Part shown: positions 1-7,624 of the stretch, one piece after another
Position numbering within the stretch: position 1 is the first letter of the stretch
Layout of the letters: every line of letters starts with the position of its first letter
Source: JAOPZW01 sp963807305
GTDB lineage: Bacteria; Actinomycetota; Thermoleophilia; Solirubrobacterales; Solirubrobacteraceae
Direction of reading: 5' to 3'
Length of the DNA: 64,000 bases
NCBI GenBank assembly: GCA_963807305.1
Contig: CAWEBN010000014.1
Span: 1-64,000, forward strand
Program-made: the position numbers and the translations under genes
Notes under the pieces: generated by a model
The model's input: only the letters and a program-made list of their open reading frames with translations
Told to the model about the DNA's origin: nothing
The model's database searches: none

Positions 1-699
1 CCGGCCGAGGCCTTCGCCGCCTCGGCGGCGCGCGCGCCCGCGGGCCTGCGCGTGGCGGTGGTGACCAACGCGCCGATCGACGTACCGCTCGAGCCGGCGC
101 GGGTGGAGGCCGCCCACGAGGCCGGGCGTCTGCTCGAGTCGCTCGGGCACCACGTCGAGGAGGCGCAGGCGCCGTGGCGCGAGGACAGCCTGCTGCGGGC
201 CTTCACCGCCCTCTTCGCCCCGCTCGTGACGCTTCAGATCGCGTTCGGCCGGCTCGTCCGGGGCCGCGAGCCCGAATCGCACGAGATGGAGCCAATCAGC
301 TGGGCGCTGTGGGAGCTCGTGCGCGGCATGTCGGCACTCGACACGCATCTCGCCTCGGCCCAGCTGCAGATCTTCGCCCGCGGCCTGGTGAGCTGGATGG
401 ACCAGTACGACGTGGTCGTGGCGCCGGCACTGGCCGAGGCGCCCGTGGTGCTCGACGACGTCCATTGGCAGACCGACGACCCGATGGGCCTCTTCACGCG
501 GTCGGGCGCCTTCACCCCGTTCACCGCGGTGGCCAACGTCACGGGCCAGCCGGCCATCTCGCTGCCGCTGGCCGAGCACGAGGGCCTGCCGGTGGGCGTC
601 CAGCTCTTCGGGCGCCCGGCGCGCGAGGGCGACCTGCTGGCCGTGGCGACGCAGCTCGAGGCGGCGCGGCCGTGGGCGCAGCGGCGCCCCACCCAGTGA
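1..699 (+). CDS. Amidase-signature family hydrolase, C-terminal part
   Basis: The gene enters from the left edge; frame 1 is open from the first base, so the start and the catalytic Ser-Ser-Lys region lie outside the window. The visible 232 residues match the C-terminal half of amidase-signature enzymes (GatA/amide hydrolase type). The FTAVANVTGQPAISLPL stretch followed by GLPVGVQLFGRP is the family hallmark near the C terminus, and an acidic E-x-D-L-L helix follows. Such enzymes hydrolyse amide bonds of small molecules or, in GatA, glutamine for tRNA amidation; substrate cannot be assigned from this half. It converges on the secreted-protein gene to its right, with a hairpin between them. 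Confidence 0.85.
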   Translation, partial: PAEAFAASAARAPAGLRVAVVTNAPIDVPLEPARVEAAHEAGRLLESLGHHVEEAQAPWREDSLLRAFTALFAPLVTLQIAFGRLVRGREPESHEMEPISWALWELVRGMSALDTHLASAQLQIFARGLVSWMDQYDVVVAPALAEAPVVLDDVHWQTDDPMGLFTRSGAFTPFTAVANVTGQPAISLPLAEHEGLPVGVQLFGRPAREGDLLAVATQLEAARPWAQRRPTQ

Positions 700-738
700 G
701 GTGAGCGAGCCGGGCCGTCCGTGCCCGACCCGCTCACC
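700..738. terminator. Hairpin between convergent genes
   Basis: Arms GGTGAGCG (700-707) and CGCTCACC (731-738) pair perfectly, and inside them CGGGC (711-715) pairs with GCCCG (723-727) around a 7-nt loop. It sits between the stops of two convergent genes, so it may end transcription from both sides. There is no U-tract, as is common in very GC-rich actinobacteria. Confidence 0.5.
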
Positions 739-752
739 CCGGGGTGATCAGC

Positions 753-1991
753 TCAGCCCGTGAACTGCGGCTTGACGACGGCCGAGTGGCAGCGGTTGAA
801 GCTCAGCCGCAGCGTCTTGGCCTTCGTCTGGCTGGACTTGGCGAACTGGACGGTCACCCGGACGCGGTGGGTGCCGAACGCGAAGCGCTTCACGTTCATC
901 GGGAGCACCCAGCGGCCGTTGCGGTTGGGCTCGGTGAGCGTCTTGACCTTCTTGCCGTCGACGTAGAACGTGACCTTCACGATGCGGCGGCCCGAGACGC
1001 TGGCCGCCACCGCGGTGGTCGTCGGGCAGCCGGTGGGCCCGCTGAGCTTGGCGCTGCCCGGGCGGACGCGGGCGGGGCTGACGCGGACCTGCGGGCTGAC
1101 GGCCTGGACGGCCGGCGGCGTGTCGGTCGGCGGGGTCGTGGTCGGCGGCTCCTGCGGCGGCGGGGGCGTGGTCTTGCGCGTGTTGGTGATCACGCACTCC
1201 CACTGGTCGCCCGCGGCGACGTTGACGCTGCCGTCGGTGTCCGCCGGCGAGCCCGCGTGGGCCGCATTGACGCACGACGTCGTCACATCGTAGTCCGCAA
1301 GGTCGGTCGCCGTGCCGGCCGACTCGGCCACCGTATGGGTGCCGGGCGCGACCTTCTGTACGCCGGTGGTGCCCCCGTCCCCGACGTCAGTGGCCTTGGC
1401 CTGGCCGTCGATGAGCAGGTTGAACTTCCCGCTGTCGGTGGCCGGCGCGAGCACCTTGGTCACCTTGATCGTGCTGTCACGCGTGTTCGTGTACCAGCAC
1501 TTGACCCACTCGTAGTAGTGGACCTTGAGGCTCACGGTGCCGGTCGCCAGGTTCTTGCTCACCTCGCCGGCCGGCTTGACCGCGGAGCTGATGGTCGGCT
1601 CGGCGCCGAAGCCGGACGATCCCTGCGTGTAGCGGCACGTGATGTCGGTCAGTGTGTAGCCCGCCTTGGGCGCCTCGGTGAACTGCAGCGAGACACTGCC
1701 CCAATGCGACGTGCACTCCGTGCCGTGGCCAGGCCGGTCGATGTTGCACTCGACGCTGAAAGCGCTGCTGGCCTCGCCCCCCTTCAGCGTGAGGTCGCCT
1801 GCACTGGGCGTCAGCGCCGGGTGGAAAGCGAACGAGTCGTTCTTGTCGCCCCCCTGATTGATCTTCGCGACCTGGACCTTGCCGTACGTCGCGTGTGCGG
1901 CCTGCGCCGAGAGCGCCAGGCCAAGCCACGCCAACCCCACGGCCGCGAGCAGCCGCGTCGCGCTCGAAGCGCGGATGGACATCTGGAACAT
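753..1991 (-). CDS. Secreted repeat-type protein A (paralog of the next gene), SpaA-like middle domain
   Basis: 412 residues. The start at 1991 is chosen because AGGGGGG lies 5 nt upstream. Residues 1-33 are a signal peptide ending AQAAHA. Residues 35-170 form an N-domain with paired cysteines (YGKV, GGDKNDSFAFHP, ECNIDRPG, ITCRYTQGS). Residues 172-272 resemble a prealbumin-like SpaA/Cna-B repeat. A Pro/Thr linker (273-300) leads to a C-domain (302-412) with GCPTT and VTFYVDGKKVKTLT. The protein is probably exported and perhaps cell-surface attached, but no LPxTG or membrane anchor is seen. The neighbour at 2219-3505 shares both ends but carries a different middle. Function unknown; the domain names are my reading of the fold. 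Confidence 0.8.
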   Translation of the reverse strand: MFQMSIRASSATRLLAAVGLAWLGLALSAQAAHATYGKVQVAKINQGGDKNDSFAFHPALTPSAGDLTLKGGEASSAFSVECNIDRPGHGTECTSHWGSVSLQFTEAPKAGYTLTDITCRYTQGSSGFGAEPTISSAVKPAGEVSKNLATGTVSLKVHYYEWVKCWYTNTRDSTIKVTKVLAPATDSGKFNLLIDGQAKATDVGDGGTTGVQKVAPGTHTVAESAGTATDLADYDVTTSCVNAAHAGSPADTDGSVNVAAGDQWECVITNTRKTTPPPPQEPPTTTPPTDTPPAVQAVSPQVRVSPARVRPGSAKLSGPTGCPTTTAVAASVSGRRIVKVTFYVDGKKVKTLTEPNRNGRWVLPMNVKRFAFGTHRVRVTVQFAKSSQTKAKTLRLSFNRCHSAVVKPQFTG

Positions 1992-2073
1992 CGAAACCCC
2001 CCTACATGTCCGACGGTCCCCACCGCCGGACGATCACCCCTACCCCAGGACATCCGTGCCCGGGTCAGCGGTC

Positions 2074-2114
2074 AATGTACACGCTGAGCGGTAGAAGTCC
2101 AGCGTTGAGCGGTA
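2074..2114 (-). promoter_or_regulatory. Promoter of secreted paralog A with 21-bp spaced direct repeats
   Basis: Read on the minus strand, TACCGCT occurs twice (2108-2114 and 2087-2093), exactly 21 bp apart. TACATT (2074-2079) follows 7 nt after the second copy and may be the -10 element, about 80 nt before the start codon. The same arrangement precedes paralog B at 3596-3635, which argues for a shared activator or sigma factor. Confidence 0.5.
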
Positions 2115-2132
2115 GTCCTTTTGTCCACCCGG

Positions 2133-2160
2133 GCCCCGCGAGGCTCAAGCCCCGCGGGGC
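2133..2160 (-). terminator. Possible terminator after secreted paralog B
   Basis: Arms GCCCCGCG (2133-2140) and CGCGGGGC (2153-2160) form an 8-bp GC stem with a 12-nt loop. It lies about 60 nt past the stop of the 2219-3505 gene and upstream of the paralog A promoter. No T-run follows. Confidence 0.35.
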
Positions 2161-2218
2161 GCGGACGGGGTGCCTCGGCCGCACCCCGGCGGACCGGAGC
2201 GCGACCGAGGTCTTGGGG

Positions 2219-3505
2219 TCAGCCCGTGAAGTTGGGCTTGACGTTGGCCGGATGGCAGCGGCTGAAGCTCATCCGCAGCGTCCGGGAGCTGGTCTGGCTG
2301 GAGCGCGCGAACTGGATGCGCGCCTGCACACGGTGCGAGCCGAAGGCGAACCGCCTGACGTTCATCGGCAGCACCCAGCGCCCGCCGCTCTTGTTCGGCT
2401 GCGTGAGGGTCTTGACCTTCTTGCCGTCGACGTAGAACGTCACCTGCACGATCCGCCGGCCGGTGACGGTCGCCGCCACCGCGCTGGTGGTGGGGCAGCC
2501 GCTCGGGCCGCGCAGCGTCGCGCTGCCGGGCCGCACGCGGACCGGACTCACCGCGATCTGCGGCGGTCGGCCCGAGGCCGGCGCGGTCCCGCTCGCCGTT
2601 GCCGGAGTGTTCGGCGAGGCGGCCGGAGCCGGCTGCGTGGGTGTCGCGGGAGGCACGATAGTCGTCGAGTGCTGATCGGTGTCGCAGACTGGGCTGCCGC
2701 CGCCCGGGGGCGCGCCACCGCCGCCCGGCGGCATGCCGCAGGTCGTCACGGTGTTCACGACCGGATTGGCATCACCCTCGCTCCACTGGATCACGTACGA
2801 GCACGTGTAGGTCCACGTGTCGCCGGGATCGAGCGTGGTGTCGCTCGTGTCGCCGGTGCGGGTCAGCGGCGAGCACTTGTCGTCCGTCGCCGTGACGTTG
2901 GTCAGCGGCACGTCGCCCGGGTTGGTGACCGTGTAGCTGAACGTCAGCTGGTCGCCGGAATGGGCCGTCGCCGGGCCATCCTTGACGACATGGATCGCCG
3001 GGTGCTGGTCGAGTGGCTTGGGAGCGTTCTTGACATAGCACTTCACCCACTCCCAATAGCTCACCTTGAGGTTGATGGTGGCGCCCGAGACGCTCGTGTC
3101 GTTGTCGACGGGCGAGCTCGACGTGGGCTGGCCGGCATAGCTGCCCGACCCCTGCGTGTGCACGCACGTGATGCCCTTGAGCACGTAGCCCGGCGTGGCC
3201 TTCTCGGTCACCGACTGGCTCGGGTAGCCGAAGCTCGCGCACGAGTAGCCGGGACGATCGACGTTGCACTCGATCTCGAACGTCTTGGCATTGCTCTCGC
3301 CGGCCTTGATCGAGAAGTCCGGCTGGCTGGGCACGACCGACGGATGAAACGCGAACGAGTCGTTCTGGTCCCCGCCCTCGTTGACCTTGACGATCGTGAC
3401 CTTGCCGTACGTCGCGTGGGCAGCCTGAGCGCACAGCGCCAGGCCCAGCCACGCCATCGCAGCTGCCAACAGCAGCCGCACTCCGCGCGATGCGCGAATA
3501 GTCAT
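2219..3505 (-). CDS. Secreted repeat-type protein B (paralog of the previous gene), DUF11-like middle domain
   Basis: 428 residues from ATG 3505, whose first residues (MTIRASRG) align with MSIRASSA of paralog A. A GTG four codons upstream directly abuts the G-run and is less likely. Signal peptide 1-31 (AQAAHA). The N-domain (33-160) and the last ~105 residues are close copies of those in the 753-1991 gene. The middle (about 168-265) is different: IHVVKDGP, YTVTNPGDVPLTNV and DDKCSP are typical of DUF11/conserved-repeat Ig-like modules of bacterial surface proteins. A Gly/Pro-rich stretch follows. No sortase signal is visible. Probably exported and perhaps surface-exposed; role unknown. Confidence 0.8.
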   Translation of the reverse strand: MTIRASRGVRLLLAAAMAWLGLALCAQAAHATYGKVTIVKVNEGGDQNDSFAFHPSVVPSQPDFSIKAGESNAKTFEIECNVDRPGYSCASFGYPSQSVTEKATPGYVLKGITCVHTQGSGSYAGQPTSSSPVDNDTSVSGATINLKVSYWEWVKCYVKNAPKPLDQHPAIHVVKDGPATAHSGDQLTFSYTVTNPGDVPLTNVTATDDKCSPLTRTGDTSDTTLDPGDTWTYTCSYVIQWSEGDANPVVNTVTTCGMPPGGGGAPPGGGSPVCDTDQHSTTIVPPATPTQPAPAASPNTPATASGTAPASGRPPQIAVSPVRVRPGSATLRGPSGCPTTSAVAATVTGRRIVQVTFYVDGKKVKTLTQPNKSGGRWVLPMNVRRFAFGSHRVQARIQFARSSQTSSRTLRMSFSRCHPANVKPNFTG

Positions 3506-3521
3506 CTGAGAGTTCACCCCC

Positions 3522-3547
3522 AAGAAAAGCCGGCGGTAGGCGCCGGC
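3522..3547 (-). promoter_or_regulatory. Terminator-like hairpin in the 5' leader of paralog B
   Basis: On the minus strand GCCGGCG-CCTAC-CGCCGGC is followed directly by TTTTCTT and only then by the GGGGG ribosome site and ATG 3505. It lies between the predicted promoter (3596-3635) and the start codon, so it has the form of an attenuator. No alternative antiterminator pairing was worked out. Confidence 0.4.
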
Positions 3548-3595
3548 GAGATTGTTCACCCCTAGCCCCGGTCCACCCACCGGGCTTAGCGCGCT

Positions 3596-3635
3596 AATCT
3601 ACCCGCCAAGCGGTACCTCAATAGGGACGAACGGT
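3596..3635 (-). promoter_or_regulatory. Promoter of secreted paralog B, same layout as paralog A
   Basis: On the minus strand ACCGTT (3630-3635) and ACCGCT (3609-3614) are 21 bp apart, and TAGATT (3596-3601) comes at the same 7-nt distance as TACATT in the paralog A promoter. The motif TACCGCTyrGCGkGTAsATT is common to both. A TGTTCG-N4-CGAACA palindrome lies just upstream at 3640-3655. Confidence 0.5.
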
Positions 3636-3668
3636 CCTATGTTCGCCTACGAACACGCAATTTCCGCG

Positions 3669-4556
3669 TCAAACGCCGTCGTTTTCGGCGCCCAGCACGC
3701 GAGACATGCGCTTGGGCGTCACGCCGAGGGCCTCTGCGTCGGCCGTCCCGCGGGGCGCGGTCATGGTGACCTCCATGAGCTCGGCCTCGTCCCACGTGGC
3801 GAATGCCTTGGAGCGCATCAGCGCCTCCAGCGTGCGCAGCGAGCGCCTGACCACGTCCAGCGGGACGTGGACCAGCGGCCGCGGCCGGCCGGCCGCGCGC
3901 AGGACGAGCTCCACGATCGCGTCGTAGCTCAGCGTCTCGGGCCCCGAAAGCTCGTAGCGCTCGGCGGCCTCGGGGCGGTCGAGCACCGCCATGACGCAGT
4001 CCGCGACGTCGTGCGACCAGATCGGCTGGAACAGCGCGCTCCCCGAGCCGCTGATCGGCACCGCCGGGAGCAGCGCCATGCGCTCGAGCAGGGTCAGGAA
4101 GACGTCCCCGGGGGCGTAGACGATCGACGGGGCGAAGATCGTGTGCGGGACGCCCGACTCGGCCACCGCGCGCTCGGCCAGCGCCTTGGCGCGCATGAAG
4201 CGCGTGCGATCGTGCGTCGAGGCGCTCTGGGCGCTGAAGAAGACGAAGCGCTCCACGCCGGCCTTGTGCGCGGCCTGCACCATGCGCCACGTCGCGACCG
4301 CGTTGGTCTCCTCGATCGAGCCGCCGGGCTGGTCGCGGATGGCTGCGGCGAGGTGGACGACCGTGTCCACGCCCCGCAGCGCGTTGCGAAACGAAGGAGG
4401 GTCGGAGAGGTCGCCGAGGGCGATCTGCACGCGCACACGCTCGGCGCCCAGGCGCCGCGGGTCGCGCACCAGGCAGCGCACCGTGCGCCCGGAGGCGGTC
4501 AGGCGCGGCAGCAGTGCGGAGCCGACGAGGCCCGTGGCGCCGGTGATCAGCAGCAC
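3669..4556 (-). CDS. Atypical SDR / NAD(P)-binding epimerase-like protein
   Basis: 295 residues from GTG 4556. The N-terminal Rossmann motif TGATGLVG binds NAD(P), and the order of motifs (VRDPRRL, GDLSDPPS, VVHLAAAI) fits the NmrA/NDUFA9-like atypical short-chain dehydrogenases. The usual YxxxK is replaced by FMRAKALAE, which is common in this subgroup. It may therefore bind nucleotide without classical dehydrogenase chemistry. It starts 13 bp after the molybdopterin gene and is probably cotranscribed with it. Substrate unknown. Confidence 0.8.
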   Translation of the reverse strand: MLLITGATGLVGSALLPRLTASGRTVRCLVRDPRRLGAERVRVQIALGDLSDPPSFRNALRGVDTVVHLAAAIRDQPGGSIEETNAVATWRMVQAAHKAGVERFVFFSAQSASTHDRTRFMRAKALAERAVAESGVPHTIFAPSIVYAPGDVFLTLLERMALLPAVPISGSGSALFQPIWSHDVADCVMAVLDRPEAAERYELSGPETLSYDAIVELVLRAAGRPRPLVHVPLDVVRRSLRTLEALMRSKAFATWDEAELMEVTMTAPRGTADAEALGVTPKRMSRVLGAENDGV

Positions 4557-4569
4557 CCGGCAGTCCTAT

Positions 4570-5250
4570 CTATCCGCCGCGCGCGGCCCGACGCAGGCCC
4601 CGCGCGGTGTAGAGGTTGACGCTGTGGCGCTGCTCGCGCCAGGGATCCCCGTCGTTGTGGTAGCCGTTGTCCTCCCAGAAGCCCGGACGATCCCCCGCCA
4701 TGAGCTCGAGGGCGCGGACGAACTTGGCCGACTTCCAGAAGTAGCGGCTGGGCACGAGCAGCCGCGCCGGGCCGCCGTGGTCGGGATCGAGAGGAGCGTC
4801 GTCGAAGCTGTGGGCGACGAGGACGTCGTCGTCGAGCAGCGCGTCGAGCGGCACGTTGGTCGTGTAGCCGCCGTGGCTGTGGACCATGACGTGGGTCGCG
4901 CCGGGCCGCGGCCGCGCGCGCTCGAGCAGTGTCCGGACGCGAACCCCGCGCCAGCGCGTGTCGAACTTCGACCAGCGCGTCACGCAGTGGATGTCGCAGG
5001 TCACGTCGACCTGCTCGAGGGCCATGAGACCGTCCCAGTCCAGCGCGTAGGGCGCATCGGCCTCGCCGTGGACCGACAGCGTCCAGCCGTCGACCGGGAC
5101 AGCGGCGTTCGGCCCCACGGTCAGGACGGGGAACTTCGTGGTGGGGGACTGGCCGGGCGGGAGGCGGGCTGGATCGATGCCGAGCTTGATCGCTCGCCGG
5201 CGCCCGCGCTCGCCCCACAGGCGCGGGGTCATGGGCACGAGGCCGATCAT
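4570..5250 (-). CDS. Molybdopterin-dependent oxidoreductase, sulfite-oxidase fold (YuiH-like)
   Basis: 226 residues. I chose ATG 5250 (MIGLVPMTPRLWGERG) because longer starts would run into the divergent ferredoxin gene; a G-rich ribosome site lies upstream. The central HCVTRWS supplies the cysteine expected to ligate molybdenum, and GVRVRTLLERA, HSHGGYTTN and GGPARLLVPS follow the sulfite oxidase/YuiH pattern. There is no twin-arginine signal and no haem domain, so a cytoplasmic enzyme with an external electron partner is likely. The ferredoxin 37 bp away on the other strand is a candidate. Followed by the SDR gene. Confidence 0.85.
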   Translation of the reverse strand: MIGLVPMTPRLWGERGRRRAIKLGIDPARLPPGQSPTTKFPVLTVGPNAAVPVDGWTLSVHGEADAPYALDWDGLMALEQVDVTCDIHCVTRWSKFDTRWRGVRVRTLLERARPRPGATHVMVHSHGGYTTNVPLDALLDDDVLVAHSFDDAPLDPDHGGPARLLVPSRYFWKSAKFVRALELMAGDRPGFWEDNGYHNDGDPWREQRHSVNLYTARGLRRAARGG

Positions 5251-5287
5251 TATGCTTCGCCCCCCGAACGCGATCCCAAGGAAGTAC

Positions 5288-5560
5288 ATGGCGTACGTCA
5301 TCGCCGAGCCGTGCATCGGCACCAAGGACAACTCCTGCGTCGAGGTCTGCCCGGTGGACTGCATCCACCCGACGCCCGACGAGCCCGATTACGACAAGGT
5401 CGAGATGCTCTACATCGACCCCGAGGAATGCATCGACTGCGACGCCTGCGTCGAGGCCTGTCCCGTGGACGCGTGCTTCGCCGAGGACCAGTTGCCCGAC
5501 GAGTGGCAGCGCTACGCGCAGATCAACTCGGAGTACTTCACGACGGGCGGCGGGGCCTAG
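5288..5560 (+). CDS. fdxA: Seven-iron ferredoxin (3Fe-4S/4Fe-4S)
   Basis: 90 residues from ATG 5288, preceded by AAGGA. The N-terminal cluster site C-x7-C-x3-CP (CIGTKDNSC, CPVDC) matches the 3Fe-4S or mixed site of FdxA-type ferredoxins. The second site C-x2-C-x2-C-x3-CP (CIDCDACVEACP) binds a 4Fe-4S cluster. It carries single electrons in the cytoplasm, for example to P450s, oxidoreductases or Fe-S biogenesis. It diverges from the molybdopterin enzyme and converges on the Mrp Fe-S carrier gene, a plausible functional neighbourhood. Confidence 0.93.
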   Translation: MAYVIAEPCIGTKDNSCVEVCPVDCIHPTPDEPDYDKVEMLYIDPEECIDCDACVEACPVDACFAEDQLPDEWQRYAQINSEYFTTGGGA

Positions 5561-5570
5561 CGCCGAGCAG

Positions 5571-5596
5571 TCGTCCGCGCGAGCGCTCGCGGACGA
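5571..5596. terminator. Hairpin between ferredoxin and mrp
   Basis: TCGTCCGCG (5571-5579) and CGCGGACGA (5588-5596) form a perfect 9-bp stem with an 8-nt loop, placed between the two convergent stops. No T-run on either side. Confidence 0.5.
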
Positions 5597-5628
5597 GGCG
5601 GCGCGGGTGTCGCCGGGGACTGCGGGCC

Positions 5629-6777
5629 CTAGCCCGCCATCGGCAGCGACATCCCCGTGGGTGCCGCCACCGGCGCCGCGGGGGCCACGGTCTGCAGGAT
5701 CGGCAGCTCGACCGGGAACATCGCCAGGAGCCCGCGAGCGGCGTGGCGGATCGCCTGGGAGGCCGGGTCGTCGGGGTCGGTGAAGACCAGCGGCCGGCCG
5801 GCGTCGGCCTGCTCGCGCAGCGGCATCGTCAGCGGCACGCTGCCGAGCAGCGGCACGTCGAGGTCGTCGGCCAGGGCCTGACCGCCACCCTCGCCGAAGA
5901 GGGCGAAGCGCTCGCCTCCGGGGGTCACGAAGCCGGCCATGTTCTCGATGACGGCACCGATCTCGAGGTCGACCTTGTGCGCCATCTCGGCCGCGCGGCG
6001 TGCGACCTTCTGGGCCACGGGCTGCGGGGTGGTGACGATGAGGAACTTCGCCTGCGGAAGGAGCTGGGCCAGCGTCATCGAGACGTCGCCCGTGCCGGGC
6101 GGCAGGTCGACGAGCAGAAAGTCCAGCGCGCCCCACTCGACATCCTCGAGGAACTGGGTGAGGGCCTTGTGGAGCATCGGCCCGCGCCACACGACGGCGC
6201 TGTCCTCCTCGACGAAGAAGCCGATCGACATGACCTTCACGCCGTGGCCCTCCAGCGGCATGATCTTGCGCTGCGGTGAGACGGGCGGCCGGCCCGAGAC
6301 GCCGAACATGCGCGGGATGGAGTAGCCCCAGACGTCGGCGTCGAGCACGCCGACGCGCTTGCCGTCGGCCGTCAGCGCGGCGGCCAGGTTGGCAGTCACG
6401 GTCGACTTGCCCACGCCGCCCTTGCCCGAGCCGATGCAAACGACGTTGGCGACCTGGGCCAGGGCGCCCTCGGGCAGCCCGCCCGGGCGCCCGAGCTTCT
6501 GCTGGAGCCCGGCCTTCTCCTTGTCGGACAGCACATCGAAGCCGACTTCGACGCGCTGCACGCCGTCGAGGGCCCCGACGGCCTGCTGAACCGCGGTCTC
6601 GAAGTGGCTGCGGATCGGGCAGCCGGGCGTGGTCAGCGAGACGGTGACGCGCACGAGCCCGTCGGCGCTGTCGATGGAGCGCACCATCTCCAGCTCGACG
6701 ATCGAGCGGCGCAGCTCGGGATCGATGACGGCCTCGAGGGCCTTGAGGATCTCCTCGCGGGAAGGCATGCCGTCCAT
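5629..6777 (-). CDS. mrp: Mrp/ApbC-type iron-sulfur cluster carrier ATPase
   Basis: 382 residues. Residues 5-80 are a MIP18/DUF59 domain (ILKALEAVIDPEL). The rest is a MinD/ParA-type P-loop ATPase with the deviant Walker A GSGKGGVGKST near residue 116 and DLPPGTGD as Walker B. The family binds and transfers Fe-S clusters in an ATP-dependent way. The C-terminal segment ENMAGFVTPGGERF lacks the CxxC pair found in Nbp35-like members, as in other actinobacterial Mrp proteins I know. The start could also be the ATG at 6768 (MPSREE). Convergent with the ferredoxin gene. Confidence 0.93.
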   Translation of the reverse strand: MDGMPSREEILKALEAVIDPELRRSIVELEMVRSIDSADGLVRVTVSLTTPGCPIRSHFETAVQQAVGALDGVQRVEVGFDVLSDKEKAGLQQKLGRPGGLPEGALAQVANVVCIGSGKGGVGKSTVTANLAAALTADGKRVGVLDADVWGYSIPRMFGVSGRPPVSPQRKIMPLEGHGVKVMSIGFFVEEDSAVVWRGPMLHKALTQFLEDVEWGALDFLLVDLPPGTGDVSMTLAQLLPQAKFLIVTTPQPVAQKVARRAAEMAHKVDLEIGAVIENMAGFVTPGGERFALFGEGGGQALADDLDVPLLGSVPLTMPLREQADAGRPLVFTDPDDPASQAIRHAARGLLAMFPVELPILQTVAPAAPVAAPTGMSLPMAG

Positions 6778-6812
6778 TCAAGCAGAGGGGCCTCACCCGT
6801 TCGCCGACGCAG

Positions 6813-6836
6813 AAACGGCCCGCCGATGGCGGGCCG
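6813..6836 (-). terminator. Intrinsic terminator of the coiled-coil protein gene
   Basis: CGGCCCGCC (6816-6824) and GGCGGGCCG (6828-6836) make a perfect 9-bp stem with a 3-nt loop. On the minus strand TTT follows (6813-6815). It lies about 100 bp past the stop at 6937. Confidence 0.6.
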
Positions 6837-6936
6837 CTTCAGAGGGAGGAGAGGTACTGCTTCTGTCAGTGGATATGTGACTGACAGCGCTCCGCCTGGC
6901 GGGACCTCTCCAGGCCCGCCGGCGGGGAAGCTCGTC

Positions 6937-7542
6937 CTACGCGACGCTGGCGACGCGCTCCTGGACCTTGGTCGCGACCTGCGTGCCGCGGGTGATGCCC
7001 GTCTGCAGGATGTTCTCGACGCGGGCGCCCAGCAGGTCGGCCTGCGCCGTGACGTCCTTGCGGGTCGAGCGGATGTCGCGCTCGACGCGGTGGCGGCGCT
7101 GGCGCAGCTCGCGCTCGACGCGCGTGCGGGCCTTCTTGACCCGGCGCTCGACGCTGTTGCGCTCGGTGCGCCCACGCCGCTCGTAGCGCTTGATGTCGGC
7201 CTGCAGGCGCTTGCGGCGAGCGACCAGCTCCTTCTCGGCCTTCTCGCGCGAGGTCACGCTGTCACGCAGGCCCTCGACGGTGGACACGACGCTGTCGCGG
7301 GCGACGAGGAGGGCGCCGACCGGGACGAGGACGGCGCGCTCGGCGTACTCCTGAGCGCGATCGACCGGCGTCTTGGTGAGCTCGGCGCGCGTGGCGGCGG
7401 CCTTCCGGGCGGCCGTGGAGCGCTTGCGCGCGGCGGCGGCCTGGTTGCGGCTGCGAGTAGCAGCGCCCTTCTTGGCGGTGGTGGAGCGCTTGGTGGCGTT
7501 GGCGGTTCGCTTGGTGGCGGCGGTGCTGGTCTGCTCGGCCAT
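6937..7542 (-). CDS. Ala/Lys-rich, histone-H1-like N terminus with a charged coiled coil
   Basis: 201 residues from ATG 7542, with a strong AAGGAGG site upstream. Residues 1-55 are almost only Ala, Thr, Lys, Arg and Ser (ATKRTANATKRS, KKGAATRSR), resembling histone-H1/HBHA-type DNA- or polyanion-binding tails. A short hydrophobic stretch (AVLVPVGALLVA, about 70-80) is followed by a long Arg/Glu-rich helix likely to form a coiled coil (EKAEKELVARRKRLQAD). Specific function unknown; nucleoid association or surface adhesion are both possible. Upstream lie two SOS-type boxes, one inside the likely promoter, which favours a DNA-related role. Confidence 0.75.
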   Translation of the reverse strand: MAEQTSTAATKRTANATKRSTTAKKGAATRSRNQAAAARKRSTAARKAAATRAELTKTPVDRAQEYAERAVLVPVGALLVARDSVVSTVEGLRDSVTSREKAEKELVARRKRLQADIKRYERRGRTERNSVERRVKKARTRVERELRQRRHRVERDIRSTRKDVTAQADLLGARVENILQTGITRGTQVATKVQERVASVA

Positions 7543-7592
7543 CTCGGCCTCCTTCGAAGCTAAGGAAGTTAGTTCTAATCTTGTTCGCCAGA

Positions 7593-7620
7593 ACAATACC
7601 ACGCGAACACATGTTTGTAA
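7593..7620 (-). promoter_or_regulatory. Candidate promoter for the coiled-coil gene
   Basis: On the minus strand TTACAA (7615-7620), a 16-bp spacer and TATTGT (7593-7598) give a plausible -35/-10 pair about 50 nt before ATG 7542. A perfect palindrome TTGTTC-N4-GAACAA (7581-7596) overlaps the -10 element and a LexA-like box fills the spacer. Confidence 0.45.
7604..7617. promoter_or_regulatory. LexA/SOS-box-like operator 1
   Basis: CGAACACATGTTTG fits the actinobacterial SOS consensus CGAACRNRYGTTYG at every position. It lies between the predicted -35 and -10, where a repressor would block transcription. Confidence 0.55.
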
Positions 7621-7624
7621 ACGG

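Noticed and set aside
744..3565. Long plus-strand open frames opposite the two secreted paralogs
   Set aside because: They are Arg/Ala/His-rich shadows with no domain, while the minus-strand frames have signal peptides, ribosome sites and paralogous alignment.
3640..3655. TGTTCG-N4-CGAACA palindrome taken as an SOS box
   Set aside because: The half-sites are in the opposite order (GTTC-N4-GAAC) from the LexA consensus GAAC-N4-GTTC, so it is recorded only as a palindrome.
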